64,000 nt of DNA from Ceraceosorus guamensis. Lineage: Eukaryota > Basidiomycota > Exobasidiomycetes > Ceraceosorales > Ceraceosoraceae. Location: the NCBI RefSeq assembly GCF_003144195.1, contig NW_020289998.1, positions 498,862 to 562,861 on the forward strand. The letters run 5' to 3'. The position numbers were made by a program, and so were the translations under genes. Below the pieces are notes generated by a model. That model saw nothing but the letters and a program-made list of their open reading frames with translations, had not been told where the DNA came from and ran no database searches. Shown piece by piece: positions 37,101-49,719 of the stretch (position 1 is the stretch's first letter; each line of letters opens with the position of its first letter).

Positions 37101-38317
37101 GCTTTCCCGGCATGTACGAGTCTCCCCTCAAAGAAGCTGGACGCGGGAATTCCTCGCAGGGCTTAGTGCGGTCACAACTCGCACAACAGACACCACCGAC
37201 CCGCAAAATCAGATCTCCGCCACCTCCACTTGGCTCCCGGACCGCGCAGTCTCTCTTTCCGACCACTCCGCGTCCACCGGGTGCGTTCAAGATGAGCGTA
37301 GGATCAAGCAGTGTTGGTGCTGCCCACGGGATCGTACAAAGCAATCAAGATGCAGGCGCTGCTCGAGAGCCCTCATTACGACGTTCCATTGATCGATCTC
37401 ACTCTTTATCCGCACTCGCCGAGGAAGATGGTTCTCAGGAAGAAATCGATGACCTACAGCAGGACGTCGCAGCGGATACCACACCAACTTCGGCGATCAG
37501 CAACCCTCGCGAGTCAACGCCACCTAGACCTTCACGAGGGATGAGCATGTCGGTGATCTCGTCTATGGCGCGCAGCGCTGACGCGTCTATTGCTTCGATC
37601 GAAGCAATTGCAGTGTCTTCCTCACGCGATCTTTCTGCTGGAGAAGGAAATACGGGCAGAAGCTTGCGAGAAGTCGCAGTCGAGGGTCTTGGAGCTACAC
37701 TGGAGCAGCTTCAGCAGGTGCTCAATGCATCACTCGACGTGCCCAACAGGTCCCTCTTGGAGGCGCAGGTTGCTCAAGCACGCGCCAAAGTGCAAGAGCA
37801 ACAGGAGGCGGAGGAGAAGGAAGCGATCGGTGGAGACGACACAGCGGAAGAGAAGCTAGCCCTGGCACTGCGGAGACGTCAGAAGAGGGAAGAAGACGAA
37901 GCGGCGGAGAAGGCGGGAACGGAGCAGATCGAGGCTCTTCGCAGTCGCCTGGGAAAGTACACGGATATCCTCGTCGCCACGCGCAACGAGTTCGGTGCCG
38001 TATCGACGTTGGCGCCGGCTGCGACTACGTGGTTCGGCTTCAAAAAGCGGTCCGTCATCATGATGCTGAGCGTGCACGTCGGACTCTACTATGGACTGTT
38101 GTTGTTGATCGACCAGAGCTACGAGTACCATCTGCACGCCGCTATCTACGACCCTTACTACACGGGTTTCTATGCGACCGAAGCGTCAGCTTTCGTGCAG
38201 GATGAATCGGGAGTGTGGACGACGATGGTCATGGCTGCGAGCAGCGCCATCTCTTCCCTTTCTTCCTTCACCCAACGAGCCGCACCCTCTCTCGTGCGTA
38301 ACGCGCTCGGCCTCTGA
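34158..38317 (+). CDS. Large serine-rich protein with C-terminal coiled coil and membrane segment
   Basis: Exons 34158-35079 and 35163-38317 join in phase 1 and give 1,358 residues. I recognise no family. Most of the chain is Ser/Pro/Arg/Glu-rich and probably disordered, with repeated RSASxS-type and SP sites. The last 250 residues differ: a charged helical region (about residues 1145-1245, including RSLLEAQVAQARAKVQEQQE and LRSRLGKYTDIL) leads to WFGFKKRSV and one hydrophobic segment (MMLSVHVGLYYGLLLLI), then about 70 lumenal or cytosolic residues. Short conserved-looking motifs are LFPTTPRPPGAFK and FDLLGHDPRFPG. The layout suggests a membrane-anchored scaffold, for example at the nuclear envelope or spindle pole body, but that is speculation. 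The start is the first in-frame ATG of the long frame. Confidence 0.8.
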
Positions 38318-39411
38318 GCGATAGGTCTGAGCTGCACTGGTACAACTGACAGCCAGACCGCAAACGCTGACCAACATTCGCAAACACTGCCTCGTCTTCG
38401 GTCGATCTTCGCATTCCCCATCTACTCTTCTGGCGAGGGCTTGAACATCTGAATTTTGTCGGTCCAAGTGTATTATATCACATATCGTCAATCAAAGCAC
38501 CAGCGTAATCGCCTGAGCCAATACCTCGGCGCAATTAGAATCTGTCAGCAGCTGAAGAGCACGTGCGATGAACAAGCCAGCGTGGCTGACCTTGGCGGCA
38601 AGAGCCGTGAGGGTACTGCGTGAAGTGGACGATGAGGAGCGCAAGGCAAGCGTTCGCGCCTCGCCTGTGATCTTAGTCTTACGACGGACGAAGGGTTGCT
38701 GGCTGATCCGCGGTGCGTCTGGACGGCCGTCCGACAAGAGCAGCAGAGCATTTCTCGTTCGTGACTCTGTTCCTCGCTGTCGCACAGATGGACTGTATAT
38801 TGAAAGGTGGATCGGCGTCTGCAGTCCAGCTCAAAGGCAAGCGCGGCACATCTCCAGGGCATGCTGACGCATAGAATGTTCCCAGGTGAACGTCATCATG
38901 GCACGCACATCAGCGATTTGAAACTTGTCCCACCGATGAGAGACACGGGCATGCTAGAGGATAGAGTGTAGCAGCAAAGTCAGGTGAGAGTCGGCTGTCG
39001 GACAGAGGTCAAGAGGCTCAAATGCAGCTCTCGTCCGCTCAGGGCAACAAGTCAGCTGTCGATTGTCTCAAAAGTCTTCTGTATTGCAGTGATTCAAGGG
39101 AGTTGGAGTGGAGCTGCCAACAAGGGAAGAGCAGGCATCATCTTGCTCACGATTACGAAATTCTGAGAGCTGGATATGCCTCGGGCTCTTTCCAATCTTT
39201 GTGCACCTGATTTAATCTCAGCATAGACCCTGTCCGCACCAATACTGAGCCTGATATTGTAGGAGTCTTGTAGGCTCCCAGGATGTGTTGTTGTGCGAAT
39301 AGCAATTATCAGTAGGACGAGTGTGGCTATCGAGCAACATTCGATTGATTGTGCCTGAATATCTTGCCCAATCTTCTTTCACTTCATCAGTACTTGCCCT
39401 TCCATTTGCTC
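38318..39411. other. Convergent spacer with an unresolved minus-strand frame
   Basis: This 1.1-kb gap lies between convergent genes. A minus-strand frame at 38492-38785 ends in a helix-like stretch (AALAAKVSHAGLFIARALQ is close to its reading) with GC-rich third positions, so it could be the last exon of a small gene. I could not find upstream exons that fit, so it is left uncalled. Confidence 0.3.
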
Positions 39412-40622
39412 TCAGTCTTTTCCAACTGACTTCTTTTTCTGAGCTTTTCCAGCCTTCTTTTCCGCCAAGTAAGCCTGTTCATCCGCCAATGCTTCCGCCT
39501 CTGTCATCTTCTTGTCCCCCACGTACCACCCACCGTCGATGGGCTTCCAAAGAGTATGAGGTTTGGTAGTGGTCGAGGTGTGCACCCGACCATCTGGCTG
39601 CATTTCCTTGACTGTCCGCACAGGTCCGTAGTTGGGGATCATGTGATCGTGGAAATGCTCCCGGGGCATTCCAACCCCTGCGATTTGCTCATCGGAGTGA
39701 TCTTGTACTCGCCACTTGCCATTGTGCTCCGTTGTGTGGTTCACGTGGATATCGTTGTGCGTGATCCTGTTGTCATCCTGAAGGAGCATTTAATTGAGCT
39801 GCGTTGCATCAAAGTCTAGGCGCACACCAAATTGACTCACCCAATTTGCCGGCGTGACGGGTACGCGATTGTACGTCTTGGAGAACCTGACGCGATGCGC
39901 ACGCGCAGTGGTGAGTCACGAGGGCAATCGAGCGCGTGTAAGGACGCCGCGTTGCACAAAGCTACGAGCAAGACGGACGCGGATGAATGCTCACTTGTGT
40001 CCAGTCTCTTTGTGCATCCTGACATAGCTTTCTGCCACGAGCTGCCCAGTCTGTGGATGTCGAAATTGCGTAGTCAGATGTACTCTAAGATCAGGCAAAA
40101 TCCGTGGGGAAAGGAGGATGAGCATCTTTGTCACGCCACGCGTGATCTGTAGCCGACTCACTCATCTTCCGGCGCCTGCAATCGCGGTGGGAGGAGGAGA
40201 TCTTCAGCAAAAAGAAGAGGTGCAGGCCTCTGCGACTGGGTCGAGTCAAAGGGCTTGCTGCACAACTCACCACCCCCTTGTAGACGCCGGCCATTTCTGG
40301 CGTTGGCTTGCCCATGATCAGCTTGTTGGCTACCGCGTGATACGCCTTGCCCAGGAATGTTTTGGGAACATCGGCCTCCACGATAGACTGTGGCATGGCG
40401 AGCGTGTTGGCTCCGGCTAGTTCTCCCCTGAGATAAAGGCTGACAACTGACACTGGGAATTTCATGCAACACGTCAGCAAAGAGGTGGCCCTAGCAACGA
40501 CAGTGCTTGCTGAATAACGACGCACCAGGTGCGTTTCGCGCCGTGATCGGTGCCGAACTGACAGAGTGACCAAGTAGCGCCGCGAGGGCGGATGCCCCTG
40601 CCAGGCAGCGAGTAATTGTCAT
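39412..40622 (-). CDS. Small secreted protein, His-rich C-terminal half, unknown family
   Basis: Five exons, 40622-40526, 40452-40271, 40050-39995, 39886-39841 and 39777-39412, give 248 residues with all phases closing. The start gives a signal peptide (MTITRCLAGASALAALLG, cleavage expected near SSA). The middle contains YKGV and SYVRMHKETGHKFSKTYN. The C-terminal half is rich in His, Asn and Asp: NRITHNDIHVNHTTEHNGK, EHFHDHMIPNYG, then TLWKPIDGGWYVGDKKM, and a Lys-rich tail (KKAGKAQKKKSVGKD). N-glycosylation sequons (NHT) are present and there are almost no cysteines. I know no matching domain. The spaced histidines could bind metal; this is inference. Intron 2 (220 nt) is longer than the others. 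Confidence 0.78.
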
Positions 40623-43600
40623 TGTGAATCAGCTTACTGTGGTGCACGACAATGACCAGCACTGGCACAGGACGAGAAGAGCGTGCAGAGGGGACAATGT
40701 CTCGTAATGGGGCAAGTGCACCACAGACCACCTGCGGCGCTCGCGCTCAAAATAAGTAGCGAGCGACAAAAAGGTCGAACAGTGCGAGGCAGTCGTGAAA
40801 GATGTGAAGCCAAAGTCGCTGCGTCTAGGAAGCCGGTGCGCGGTTGCAAAGGGTCTTCCGCTTGTATTTGTAGCGTCAGGGACCGCGCACTGCATTCAGA
40901 TGCTCGGCTCCGCTGGAATTCGCGACCGCAATCGTCCATTCAGCCTTGGCATAATCGGTGGCAAGGAGAGAGAAAGTGGTAACAGTCGTAACGATGGTAG
41001 TCGATCCAACCGCTTCTTGGGCGAGGTGTATCTGCGCCCATTTTTCCCGGGTCAGACTCGCAACAGCAGCGCGCTGACCGTGTCTGCATGGGCACCCTTG
41101 CATCGGGTCAATCTCCGTTTTGTGAACGCCAGAGAAATGCTGATGTTCGGTGGCAAAGCTTTCGCTACCATACTATAGTGTTGATCTTCTCGGTAGACGG
41201 ACTCGTACAGCTGACCTGAGCACGTATTCGTTGCTTCGAAGAGGACGAGACGCCACTGAGCAGGGTGGCAGGGCCAAAAATTCACGGACGGTGTCACAAA
41301 TGTTTGTGCTGACCACTTGGGATTTGTATTCGCCACTCGTCTTGCCCCGATCGGTGGCGATGATGATGATGATATGAAGCCAGGAAGGCTTCTCAGCAGT
41401 TGCGCCTCTTCTAGATTGAGGCTTTTGCTGACGGTGGCGCTTGCCTTGACCTGAGAGGCGTTGTGCGTAAGTGGGTGGCGAGTGAGCAAAGTGAGGCATC
41501 GCCCACCTCGCTTGTGTGACGCACGAAGGAAGCCTTTGCTCGCCATCAAGGTCGGCAGTCGTGGACGATTGCTCCCGCTTACCCCTCATCGACTCTACGG
41601 TTCACGTAGTGTGCAGAGTAATACAAGTCACCAAAACGAGCGGAAGTGAGTTGTGGGGCGCGAGTTGTCGCACACGCAAAGCAGGGCAAACGTCTGGGCC
41701 AAAGGTCGTAGGATCACATTATAGACCGATGGGTGGACCGATTGACCGACCCGCCGATTCGAGCAGAGAGTGTGTACGATTGCAATTGCTTCTCGCTGCA
41801 CGGTGACCCAGAGCTCGAACGGAAGCTTGGCCTAGATCGCACGCTCAATAGCCACACGCGGTGTTATCGGTCGGGCGTCTGAGCGACGTGGGGGTGTGGT
41901 GCTCACAAGGCCATCACAGGGATCTTGCGAGGCTAGCCTACCCATCATGATGCGAGTCTCTCCTGACTGTGAGTCTTCGTGACGTTGAGGGTTTCACGAT
42001 CGGCTTGCAAGGGTGTGATTCAAACGATCGGCAACATCTCAAATTCGCTTTTGTTCCGACGTGTTGAAGCACTCGAGACTGACCGGACGTCACCGTGACG
42101 TATGACAGCGTGCATTGCAGAAAATGTTCAAGGCAAGGAGGAGGGCTGAGCTGCGGCCCTTTGGCGACGTCCGAGTCAGCAAATTCCATCGCCAAGCTCG
42201 AGTAGTGCACTCGCACTCGTGTGTGTACCGCACACGATGCTGTCTGAACTCTCAGAAGGTGCGCGGGGGGGTAATGTCGCGCGACATCTGCAGACTCCTC
42301 GTGAAAGCACCCACGCATCTTCACACTCACTACCAATCTGAGTGAGTTGTTTCTTCTCGATCGATGCTGAGAGCCACGACTCGTGACTGTTTCTCATGCT
42401 CAGTCACAACTCGTGGGAATTCTTTGACTGAACCGCGTCCAACGACCCGGCCGGGCTCCGAGGGTTCGCGAGGTTGATGTTCCAGCTCCGATGTACAAAG
42501 GCAGGCTCACATGCAGATAGACCCCACTCCATCTGTGAGTCTTGAGTCTCAATCGAGCTCCGCTCCATGGAGCCCAAATTCGGCGCTGTGCCAAGCGAAT
42601 GGAGTCGGCGGCGAAGGGAGAGAGACGACAACAACAACGAGGCCGAGTCAAGCACGAAGTTTGCATCAGCTGACGAAGAATCGGGTCGAAGGTGCATGTC
42701 GACTCGACTCACACTTGCGACACGCTTGACTCATTTGTGCATGACTCAGACTCACGACTGGTGAAGCCCTGCTGAGTCGAGATTGAGAGTCACGAGTCTC
42801 GATCGAGTCTGAGTGTGAATTCGTGGATAGCGAAACGCTTCCCGCCCACCCTAGCTGAGCTTGCCCTGAGAGTGTCTGTCTACCTGCAATAAGATTGATG
42901 AATCGACCGTGAACCTCATTTGCACTCACGAGACTCGAGACTCGCCATCAAGAAGAGCAATATTAAGTGCGCATGCAGCGGTCGCGGGTCGGAGTAATGC
43001 TGATTGACTCACGATTTTTGACTGTCTTAGAGGCTCACTGCCCGCCGGCGCCTTCACGCGACGTGTACCGTATGCACGTAAATAAGCGAATGCTCGCTCG
43101 GTGAGACTTGCTGCTGGTTGCAGCCATACAGCTGCAGCAACCTCAATTAACGTGTCCGCTTTTGACTCGATCGATCGATCCAAGTCGCACATATGTCGCA
43201 CTCAAGAGTCGCAATCAGGAATGCTGCATGACGAGCCAGGCTAAGAATCAAAATTAATGACCGACAACTTGCCTCTTCCTACAACGCCGAGACAAAGGTC
43301 GCGATGAGTGGCGCGGAGGGCTTCATCAGGTGTGCGGCCCATATATGGATGCAGATCATGCTGTACACGCGCTTCAACCCTCTCTGCGCGCGTATAAGCA
43401 TACGCACACGCAGCACATGCACAGCACATCACGCACACGCATGCAGCCCACCGCGGACTTCCGGCCTCTCACAAGTCGCACCCGCCTTTGCACCTCGCGT
43501 ACCATCGGCCGGGCCTCGAGTTGGTTTTGCTGGACTCGGCAACGCATCCCGTGACGGCACGTACTGTACGTTGGCCGCCCTACTTTTGCTGCAAAGCGCA

Positions 43601-45169
43601 TGCGGGCTTCATGGCCTTTTAAAAGTCACAAAGGTTCGGTACGCACGCACACTGGTGACTATATATGCGGCCAGCCAAGCTGGACAACATTTGCTTCGAT
43701 CGAGCGGGACCGTGGCAGGCGGGGTTGAAGATTGGATCGCGAAACAGTGCGAATATACGATACATCGTCGATGAATTCGCGCAGCATATCACGGCTCACG
43801 TCCCTTAATTGCAACTTGCCCTCGGTCATTCAAATTGTGATTCACGATTGAAAGGTCAAGTCACAGTCACAATTTGAATCTTGAGTGTCATTTCACTCAC
43901 AAATGACGTGAGCTCATTTTTGATTCTCATGGCTGGGCGCTGACAAGGAGAGTCATCTCACATCACCCTTCAAACTTCTTTGATTGAGCGCTCGTGGTGC
44001 CGCGCAATTGATGAAGTGCGCATTGGGAAAGTCAAATCCACGCTGGTGGACCGTGGGCGGACAACCGTGAGTGCGCCAGCAGCACTTTGACTCGAGGAGA
44101 CCCAAGACTCCTTTAGTTGTGAGACCGGCTAGTCACCGCTTGCGTGGTACTGAGCAGGAGCCTCATCTTGTCAAGTCAATTATTGAGCGGACCGAGCTAT
44201 GTGGAAGTAGATCTTAGGTGCCGGAGTTGAAGAGGTCCCATGTACGGCACGGTACCTAAGCTGCGCGACCCGCACCTGTTTCGGTATTTCCCCATCTGCG
44301 TCAAAGCGTCCAAGACCAGCAGCAGCAGCGGCGAGTGTAAGCGAGATCAAGCGCGTGAGGCAAGACGAGCAACAAAGCCGCCGCCGTGACGGCATACCTA
44401 CGCGATACAACCGCCTGATGCATGGAGATATGCGTACGGTACCGGCAGGTCACTGCACCGCGGTGTGGTAATTCCACTGCATACATCCACCCTCCAATTT
44501 AGCTTTTGGCCCGCCTATTGCACCCCGCTGTGTTGACAGACTGCAGCTGCAGACTGCATCCCCCTCCGGACTTGCATCAGCAGCTGCAATCATCATCATC
44601 AGCAGCACATCTCATCCCTCCGCGTCCTTCCCCACCGCCGTTGTGAAGCGCATTCCACCCCCCTCTTGCCACTTCTCATTCGCCTTCAGCTCGGACGTGG
44701 CGGCCCTGCAGCTGCTGCTCAACTTTGCGACAAGCTGCACACAACCCACAGATACCTACATGTACTACTACTGCGCTGGTCCAGTGTAGGAGCTCAGAAC
44801 CGCACCGTCGCGTCAGGCTTGCGCAGGAAGAATCTCATCGCAACCCGTACCTGCGCCTGGCTAGCGCATCGACGGCGACCAAACAGATCCAAAGCCTCGA
44901 ACGTGTCTTTTGGGGTAAAGTGCACGCTCAGTCAGGCGTCGACCGAGTCTTCTCAGCACGCGCGCGCCGAATCTCTCAATCATCTGCCCCTCCTCTCCTC
45001 TCGCGAAAATCCTTAGAAGTTCTGACCCACGGCCATCATCTCTCTAATTCTCGATATCTACTCCGAGTGTCGAGGCCGCGGCTGCCAGCTGTCACAAGCC
45101 GCTTCTCGAGCAACGTGCTGCTCCTCTGCTTCGGCGCATCTCATCGGAGCTCCACAAGCCTGGGTCGTG
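40623..45169. other. Long divergent spacer, 4.5 kb, no supported gene
   Basis: This is the longest gene-free interval here. It probably contains the secreted-protein promoter, the transcription-factor promoter and a long 5' leader for the latter (the last 500 bases are CT-rich with CATCATCATC and CTCTC runs). Clusters of GAGTC / GACTC / TCACGA words lie at 42370-42430, 42520-42560, 42700-42830 and 42920-42960. A perfect 13-bp inverted repeat lies at 43828-43879. CA-rich sequence is at 43395-43445. Open frames up to about 165 codons occur on both strands but overlap each other and show no domain or splice pattern. Confidence 0.5.
43828..43879. repeat. Perfect 13-bp inverted repeat
   Basis: ATTCAAATTGTGA at 43828-43840 pairs exactly with TCACAATTTGAAT at 43867-43879 across a 26-base loop that itself contains TTCACGATTG and GTCAAGTCACAG. 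It could form a hairpin or be a palindromic binding site. It lies in the long spacer upstream of the Zn2Cys6 gene. Confidence 0.8.
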
Positions 45170-48100
45170 ATGCCCATCGCGGTCGGAGCAGCACCTTCAA
45201 TTCATATTTCTTTCCCGGCTTCGGTAGAGATGTCCGCTATCCAGTCACAGGGGGGGGCCTTACCAGTTCTACAGCAGGCGCCAGCGGTACGATCTGATAG
45301 TATGGATGCAGACGATGAACCGCGGATCCTCAAGCGCACACGACCGATCAAAGCGTGTCAGGCTTGGTGAGTGGAGCTGCCGCTGGAGTCAGGTGGTGTC
45401 GTGCTGGCTAAGGTCTCGCAATGATATCTACTGGGTCTCCCGCTGATCGCGACCTCGTGTTCTCTTTTCACCCTACATAGCCGAGCGAAGAAGGTCAAGT
45501 GCAATCTCAAGCCCGACGAGCCCGTGTGCGAACAGTGTGCAGCATCGGGCAAGCCTTGTCTCTTCAGGATAGATGATCTCGACCCAACGCTACGCCGCGA
45601 GAGGTTTGCGGCTTATGGCCCGCCTGGCGAGAATGCTAGGGTCATAGGCTCCAAGAAGGCGCGGGTCTCGCGACCCAAATCCTCTACTTCCAATAACGAC
45701 TCAGTCAGAGCTCCCCTTGAAGATCCATCCGTTTCAAGCTTCAGTAGGGCAAAGACCGAGGCGACAGAGGCCGATGGGCTCAGCGGCTCGCCAGAGTCAG
45801 GCTCAGATGACAAGTCGAGCGCTAAGCCGAAGTCCAAGGCTAATTTCCGGAGCTGGGCGAACCCTACCAATCTTGCAGCTCCTTCCACAGCTCCGCAGCG
45901 ACATACTAGGACAGTATCGACGCTTGGTAATGACGCAGTTGGAGCTAGCGCCATTCCAGGCGTGCCCGAATCAAGCCTTCAAAGCGGTCACTACATGCAG
46001 CGCGCCAACAGGCTACCGACCGAAGCATACCCCACTGGGACCCATCCCGAGTGGTATGGACATGGATCATCTGGTTCCCTCCAGGCGCCCTCGGTGCTGG
46101 CATCAAATGCTGCGGCTCACCCTTCTTTGACATCGCATCACAGAAGCCAGTCACATAGGCCGGCGAGCTCCGCAGGACCGGGACACTCTGCATACACGGA
46201 TCACGTGGGCCTCCAGATTTACGGCAACGAGCGAACATCTCATTCACGCTCTACGTCCCAGACCGGCGGGCAGAACAGCCAGTCAGGACCTTTGCATCTC
46301 GGCGAAGGACTGCACCACCACCTACCTTCCTTCCGCTCTGCCTTTTCTGGTGTCGAGGGCAGCAGCTCCAATCCAAAGCTTGTTGGCCCACCTTTGGGCC
46401 ATGGCTTCGAAGCGCAGCGTCGCGGCTCCCTTGCGGAGCGCGAAGTGGACCCTGCTGGCGTCCATCACAGGAGCTGGTCCTTTGATCGAGGAAGTGACAC
46501 TATGCATGGCCTGAATGCTTCGAGCCCGGGCAATCGCTGGACAGCCTTCTCCAGCGCCCGTTCGCCCGCAATTTCGGCCAACCCAAATGCCCCATCGCCC
46601 ATGTCATGGGCGATCAACACTTTCGGACCTGGAGCAACACCTGGAGGCGCCTACAGCCACGGGACACCTCCTTTCGTCAGGCACTCGCACTCGCCAAGCA
46701 ACTCGGCAATAGCGTCGTTGAGCGTACACAATGCAGTCACGCACAGGCAAGCTGGACAGTCGCCTCGCAATGCTTTTGAAACCATTCATTCGTCTGGCAA
46801 GCACGTGCAACTGCCTAGCCTGGTGACGGATGCAAAGACGAGGAATCGGGCAAGAACGCTTGACGTATCGAGAAGCCCGCTGCCCTGTGCCCTTACTTCA
46901 GGCGCCGGATCAGAACAGAATGCCGGCAGGAATCGCGCTGCGGAAGAAGGCGAGTCGAGCGAAGTCTCTCCTTCGGAAGCCAAGCCGCCCATTTTCAGCA
47001 GACGCATCGCCCTACCATTCTTCAGATGGTTTGGTGCGACTGCAAACACCCCGGGCATGCGTCGGATCAAAGTCGGTGTGTATCACGAGTCGGATATCGA
47101 TGCGCCAGGTGAGAGCGCTGCGCCAACGCCTGCCAACAAGCTTGTTGGGCTGCCTCGGCTCTCGTCTGCCGACGAAGTGACGTCGGCACGAGAGGCAGCC
47201 CCCGCCAATCCGGACGCTCGGGATGCGAGCTCGGACAAGGCGTTTGCCGGCTCGCCGGCCATGTCACCGCCTATAGATGCCGCGCGGTGGCAGAACGGGA
47301 CGCATACGCGGGAAGAATCTCGTCAATTGCCGAATCACATCGCGCCTGAATCAACAGTTTCCGCCTCGGCTAGGCTACTGTTTGAAGCTGATCGTCCCCG
47401 CTATCCTCGCGGTGATCTTTTGCACGGAGAGTTGATACCTCTGTTCATCAAGCACTTCAAATGCAACTGCTTTCCCTGGCTCAATGACGCGGAACTCACG
47501 TCACAGGCCCTCTCAGGAGAGTTGCCGGCTATTTTGGCAAATGCCATTTGCGCCGTGGCTGCTCGCTTCTCCACCCGCCAAGAGCTTGTCAATCGAGGAG
47601 CGCCGAAGTCGAGGGGTGATGCTTTTGCGGAGATGGCGAAGACACTGCTCATTCCCATGCTTTCGTGGCCATCGATTGACGTGGTGGAGACGCTCGTCAT
47701 TCTGAGCTGTGAGTTGCATCCCTCGCCTTCCTTGGAATGTGCTTTGGTGCTGACAAGACCATCACTTGCTTATGTAGACGCCGAATTTGGTGCAGGAGCT
47801 GATGCTGGCCTGTGGATGTATGTGGGCATGGCACTGCGCATGGCGACTGACCTCGGCCTTCAGTATGAGGCGACGATCGCCTCGATGTCGACAGAGCGAC
47901 AGCGCGACCGAGCTCGATGGCTCTTCTGGAGTGTAGTCTGTTTGGACCGCATCACGTGCTTCGGCACTGGTCGGCCGGTTACAGTGAGTCGAAGTGGAAG
48001 ACTCGATTCACCACGATGACCCATGTATCCGGGCTGATGATCATTTCGCCTGCTCGTCGACAGATTCGCGAGGACACCTTTGACTGCGAGATGCCTAAGC

Positions 48101-49719
48101 TTTACGATGATCCCTCGTCTGACTTTTACGTTGCAGGGCACATTGTGCGGACGCTGATGCGGCGTGGGCGCATCGGAGACCTTCTCAACAGACCTCCCAC
48201 CCGCACAAAGGACGAAAGCAGTGCGCACGAATTAGGACAGCGCCTCTCTGCGATGTGGATCGACCTTGTCGAGTATCACGACTCCATGCCCGCTGATCTT
48301 CGCTTCTCTGTGCAGACTTTCCGGCGAGCAGCACAAGCTGGCCAAGGTTCTGCTTTCGTGTACTTGCATGTCCTGCTGCAGTCCACCATGAGCTTGCTCA
48401 ATCGCCCGAGCTTGATGCGCCGCTTTGAAGGCATCTCTCAGGCACCACCAACGAAGCTCAGCGCAATCGCCCGACATGCTGCTGAGACGATCACTAGCAT
48501 GTTGCGTTTCGCCGACGACCAAGGCAGAAGCGTTGGCGAGTCGGAGCTGAGCTTCAATCCCTACCTCGACACGAACCCATATCTCGATCAGCTGATTCTG
48601 CCGTGCGGCAGAGCCTTCCTATCGGAGCGCGAGGACGTTAGAGAGGCTTTACGGCGTTTGGGCTGTGCGCATGGGCAAGGGACCAACTCTCGGCCAGAAA
48701 GTCGGCATGGGGAGCGTGCTGCCGAGAGCGAGGCAGCATGGGGTCCTCTGCTTTCTAGCCGGCAGTACGCAGAAGCTCATCTCAAGAGCTGCCAAATGGT
48801 GCTCGACAGACTTGCAATCTATTGGGGGGGTGCTGCTTGGCCTGCTCGCGCGATGGAACAAGAGTCTGCGGGCGGTATCACGGACACTATCGATCCTGAC
48901 GCGCGGGATGAAGACGCTCAGCCTGCACCTGTGCGTGACCTTGAGATGGTGCTCACCTGGGCGAGACGCAAGGCGCGGGTGAGACGCGCTCGAGCGGGAA
49001 CGCGGACACCTGGAGCTTCACGAAGACCATCCATCGCGCCGGGTAGCGCAGCCGATGCGGCGGGCCAGTCTGCTGATCAGGACGGCGCCATCGATGTTAA
49101 TGCTGCATTGTCGGGCCAAGGTGCCGAAGCAAGCGCTTTCGGTGATAATGGTACGACGGGAAGCCTGAGCCCTTTGGGTCTCGGCTTTGGATTCTCGGGT
49201 ACCATTGCCGACGCTGCAGATATCGACTTGCAGGCGTTGATTTCGGCTTGGGCTACAGAGCAGCCGAACAATTTCGGGATGGAGGCACACAACGCGAGCC
49301 ATGCTAGTGCTCACTATCAACCGGCGCAAGACTGGAATCCGGTTCCGCCCCTGACCGCCACTCATGATGGTGCGTACGCGCAGTATACCGGTCACCACCC
49401 ACACCACGGGGTTGCTTCGTCGAATGACGCTGTCAATTTTGGGCAAAATGGAATCGTCGGGGATGTCAACGATCTTGGTCTCTCCGCGATTGAAGCTATG
49501 CAGCTGGAGGAATTGTTGTCGGCAGGCGCGCCTGGTGGCGATGGAGAAGTTTTCCCGATGGACCTCCTCTCGGAGGATGTGTCACCATCGCTGTACAACG
49601 AGATGCCACCGGCATTGTTCAACACGTTTCGACTCGGTGCGCCCTCGACGATGGTGCCCTCTCAACGAGCAAACACGTACGATGCCAATGCGCAACGACA
49701 ATATCAGCGACCCTCGTAG
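45170..49719 (+). CDS. Zn2Cys6 fungal transcription factor
   Basis: Four exons, 45170-45366, 45481-47708, 47778-47983 and 48064-49719, give 1,428 residues with consistent phases. The N-terminal binuclear cluster spans the first intron: ACQAC, RAKKVKCN, VCEQCAASGKPC, the six-cysteine CX2CX6C...CX2CX6C pattern (about residues 63-90). A Ser-rich linker of some 600 residues follows. The fungal-specific regulatory domain runs from about residue 700: FKCNCFPWLNDAEL, AAICAVAARFS-like helices, AEFGAGADAGLWMYVGMALR, DLGLQYE, LFWSVVCLDRITCFGTGRPV, then IREDTFDCEMPKL across intron 3. The C-terminus is Gly/Asn/Asp-rich and may activate transcription. Target genes are unknown. A second in-frame ATG at 45230 is an alternative start. 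Confidence 0.9.

Noticed and set aside
38492-38862. Minus-strand frame ending in a helical, Ala/Leu-rich segment
   Set aside because: Codon use looks reasonable, but no upstream exon, start or family could be fitted. It is left inside the spacer entry.
40634-41600. Several overlapping frames on both strands upstream of the His-rich secreted gene
   Set aside because: They overlap each other, have no recognisable motif and do not join by plausible introns.
43304-43774. 156-codon + strand frame in the long spacer
   Set aside because: His/Ala/Thr-rich composition follows CA-type simple sequence; no domain, splice pattern or promoter supports it.
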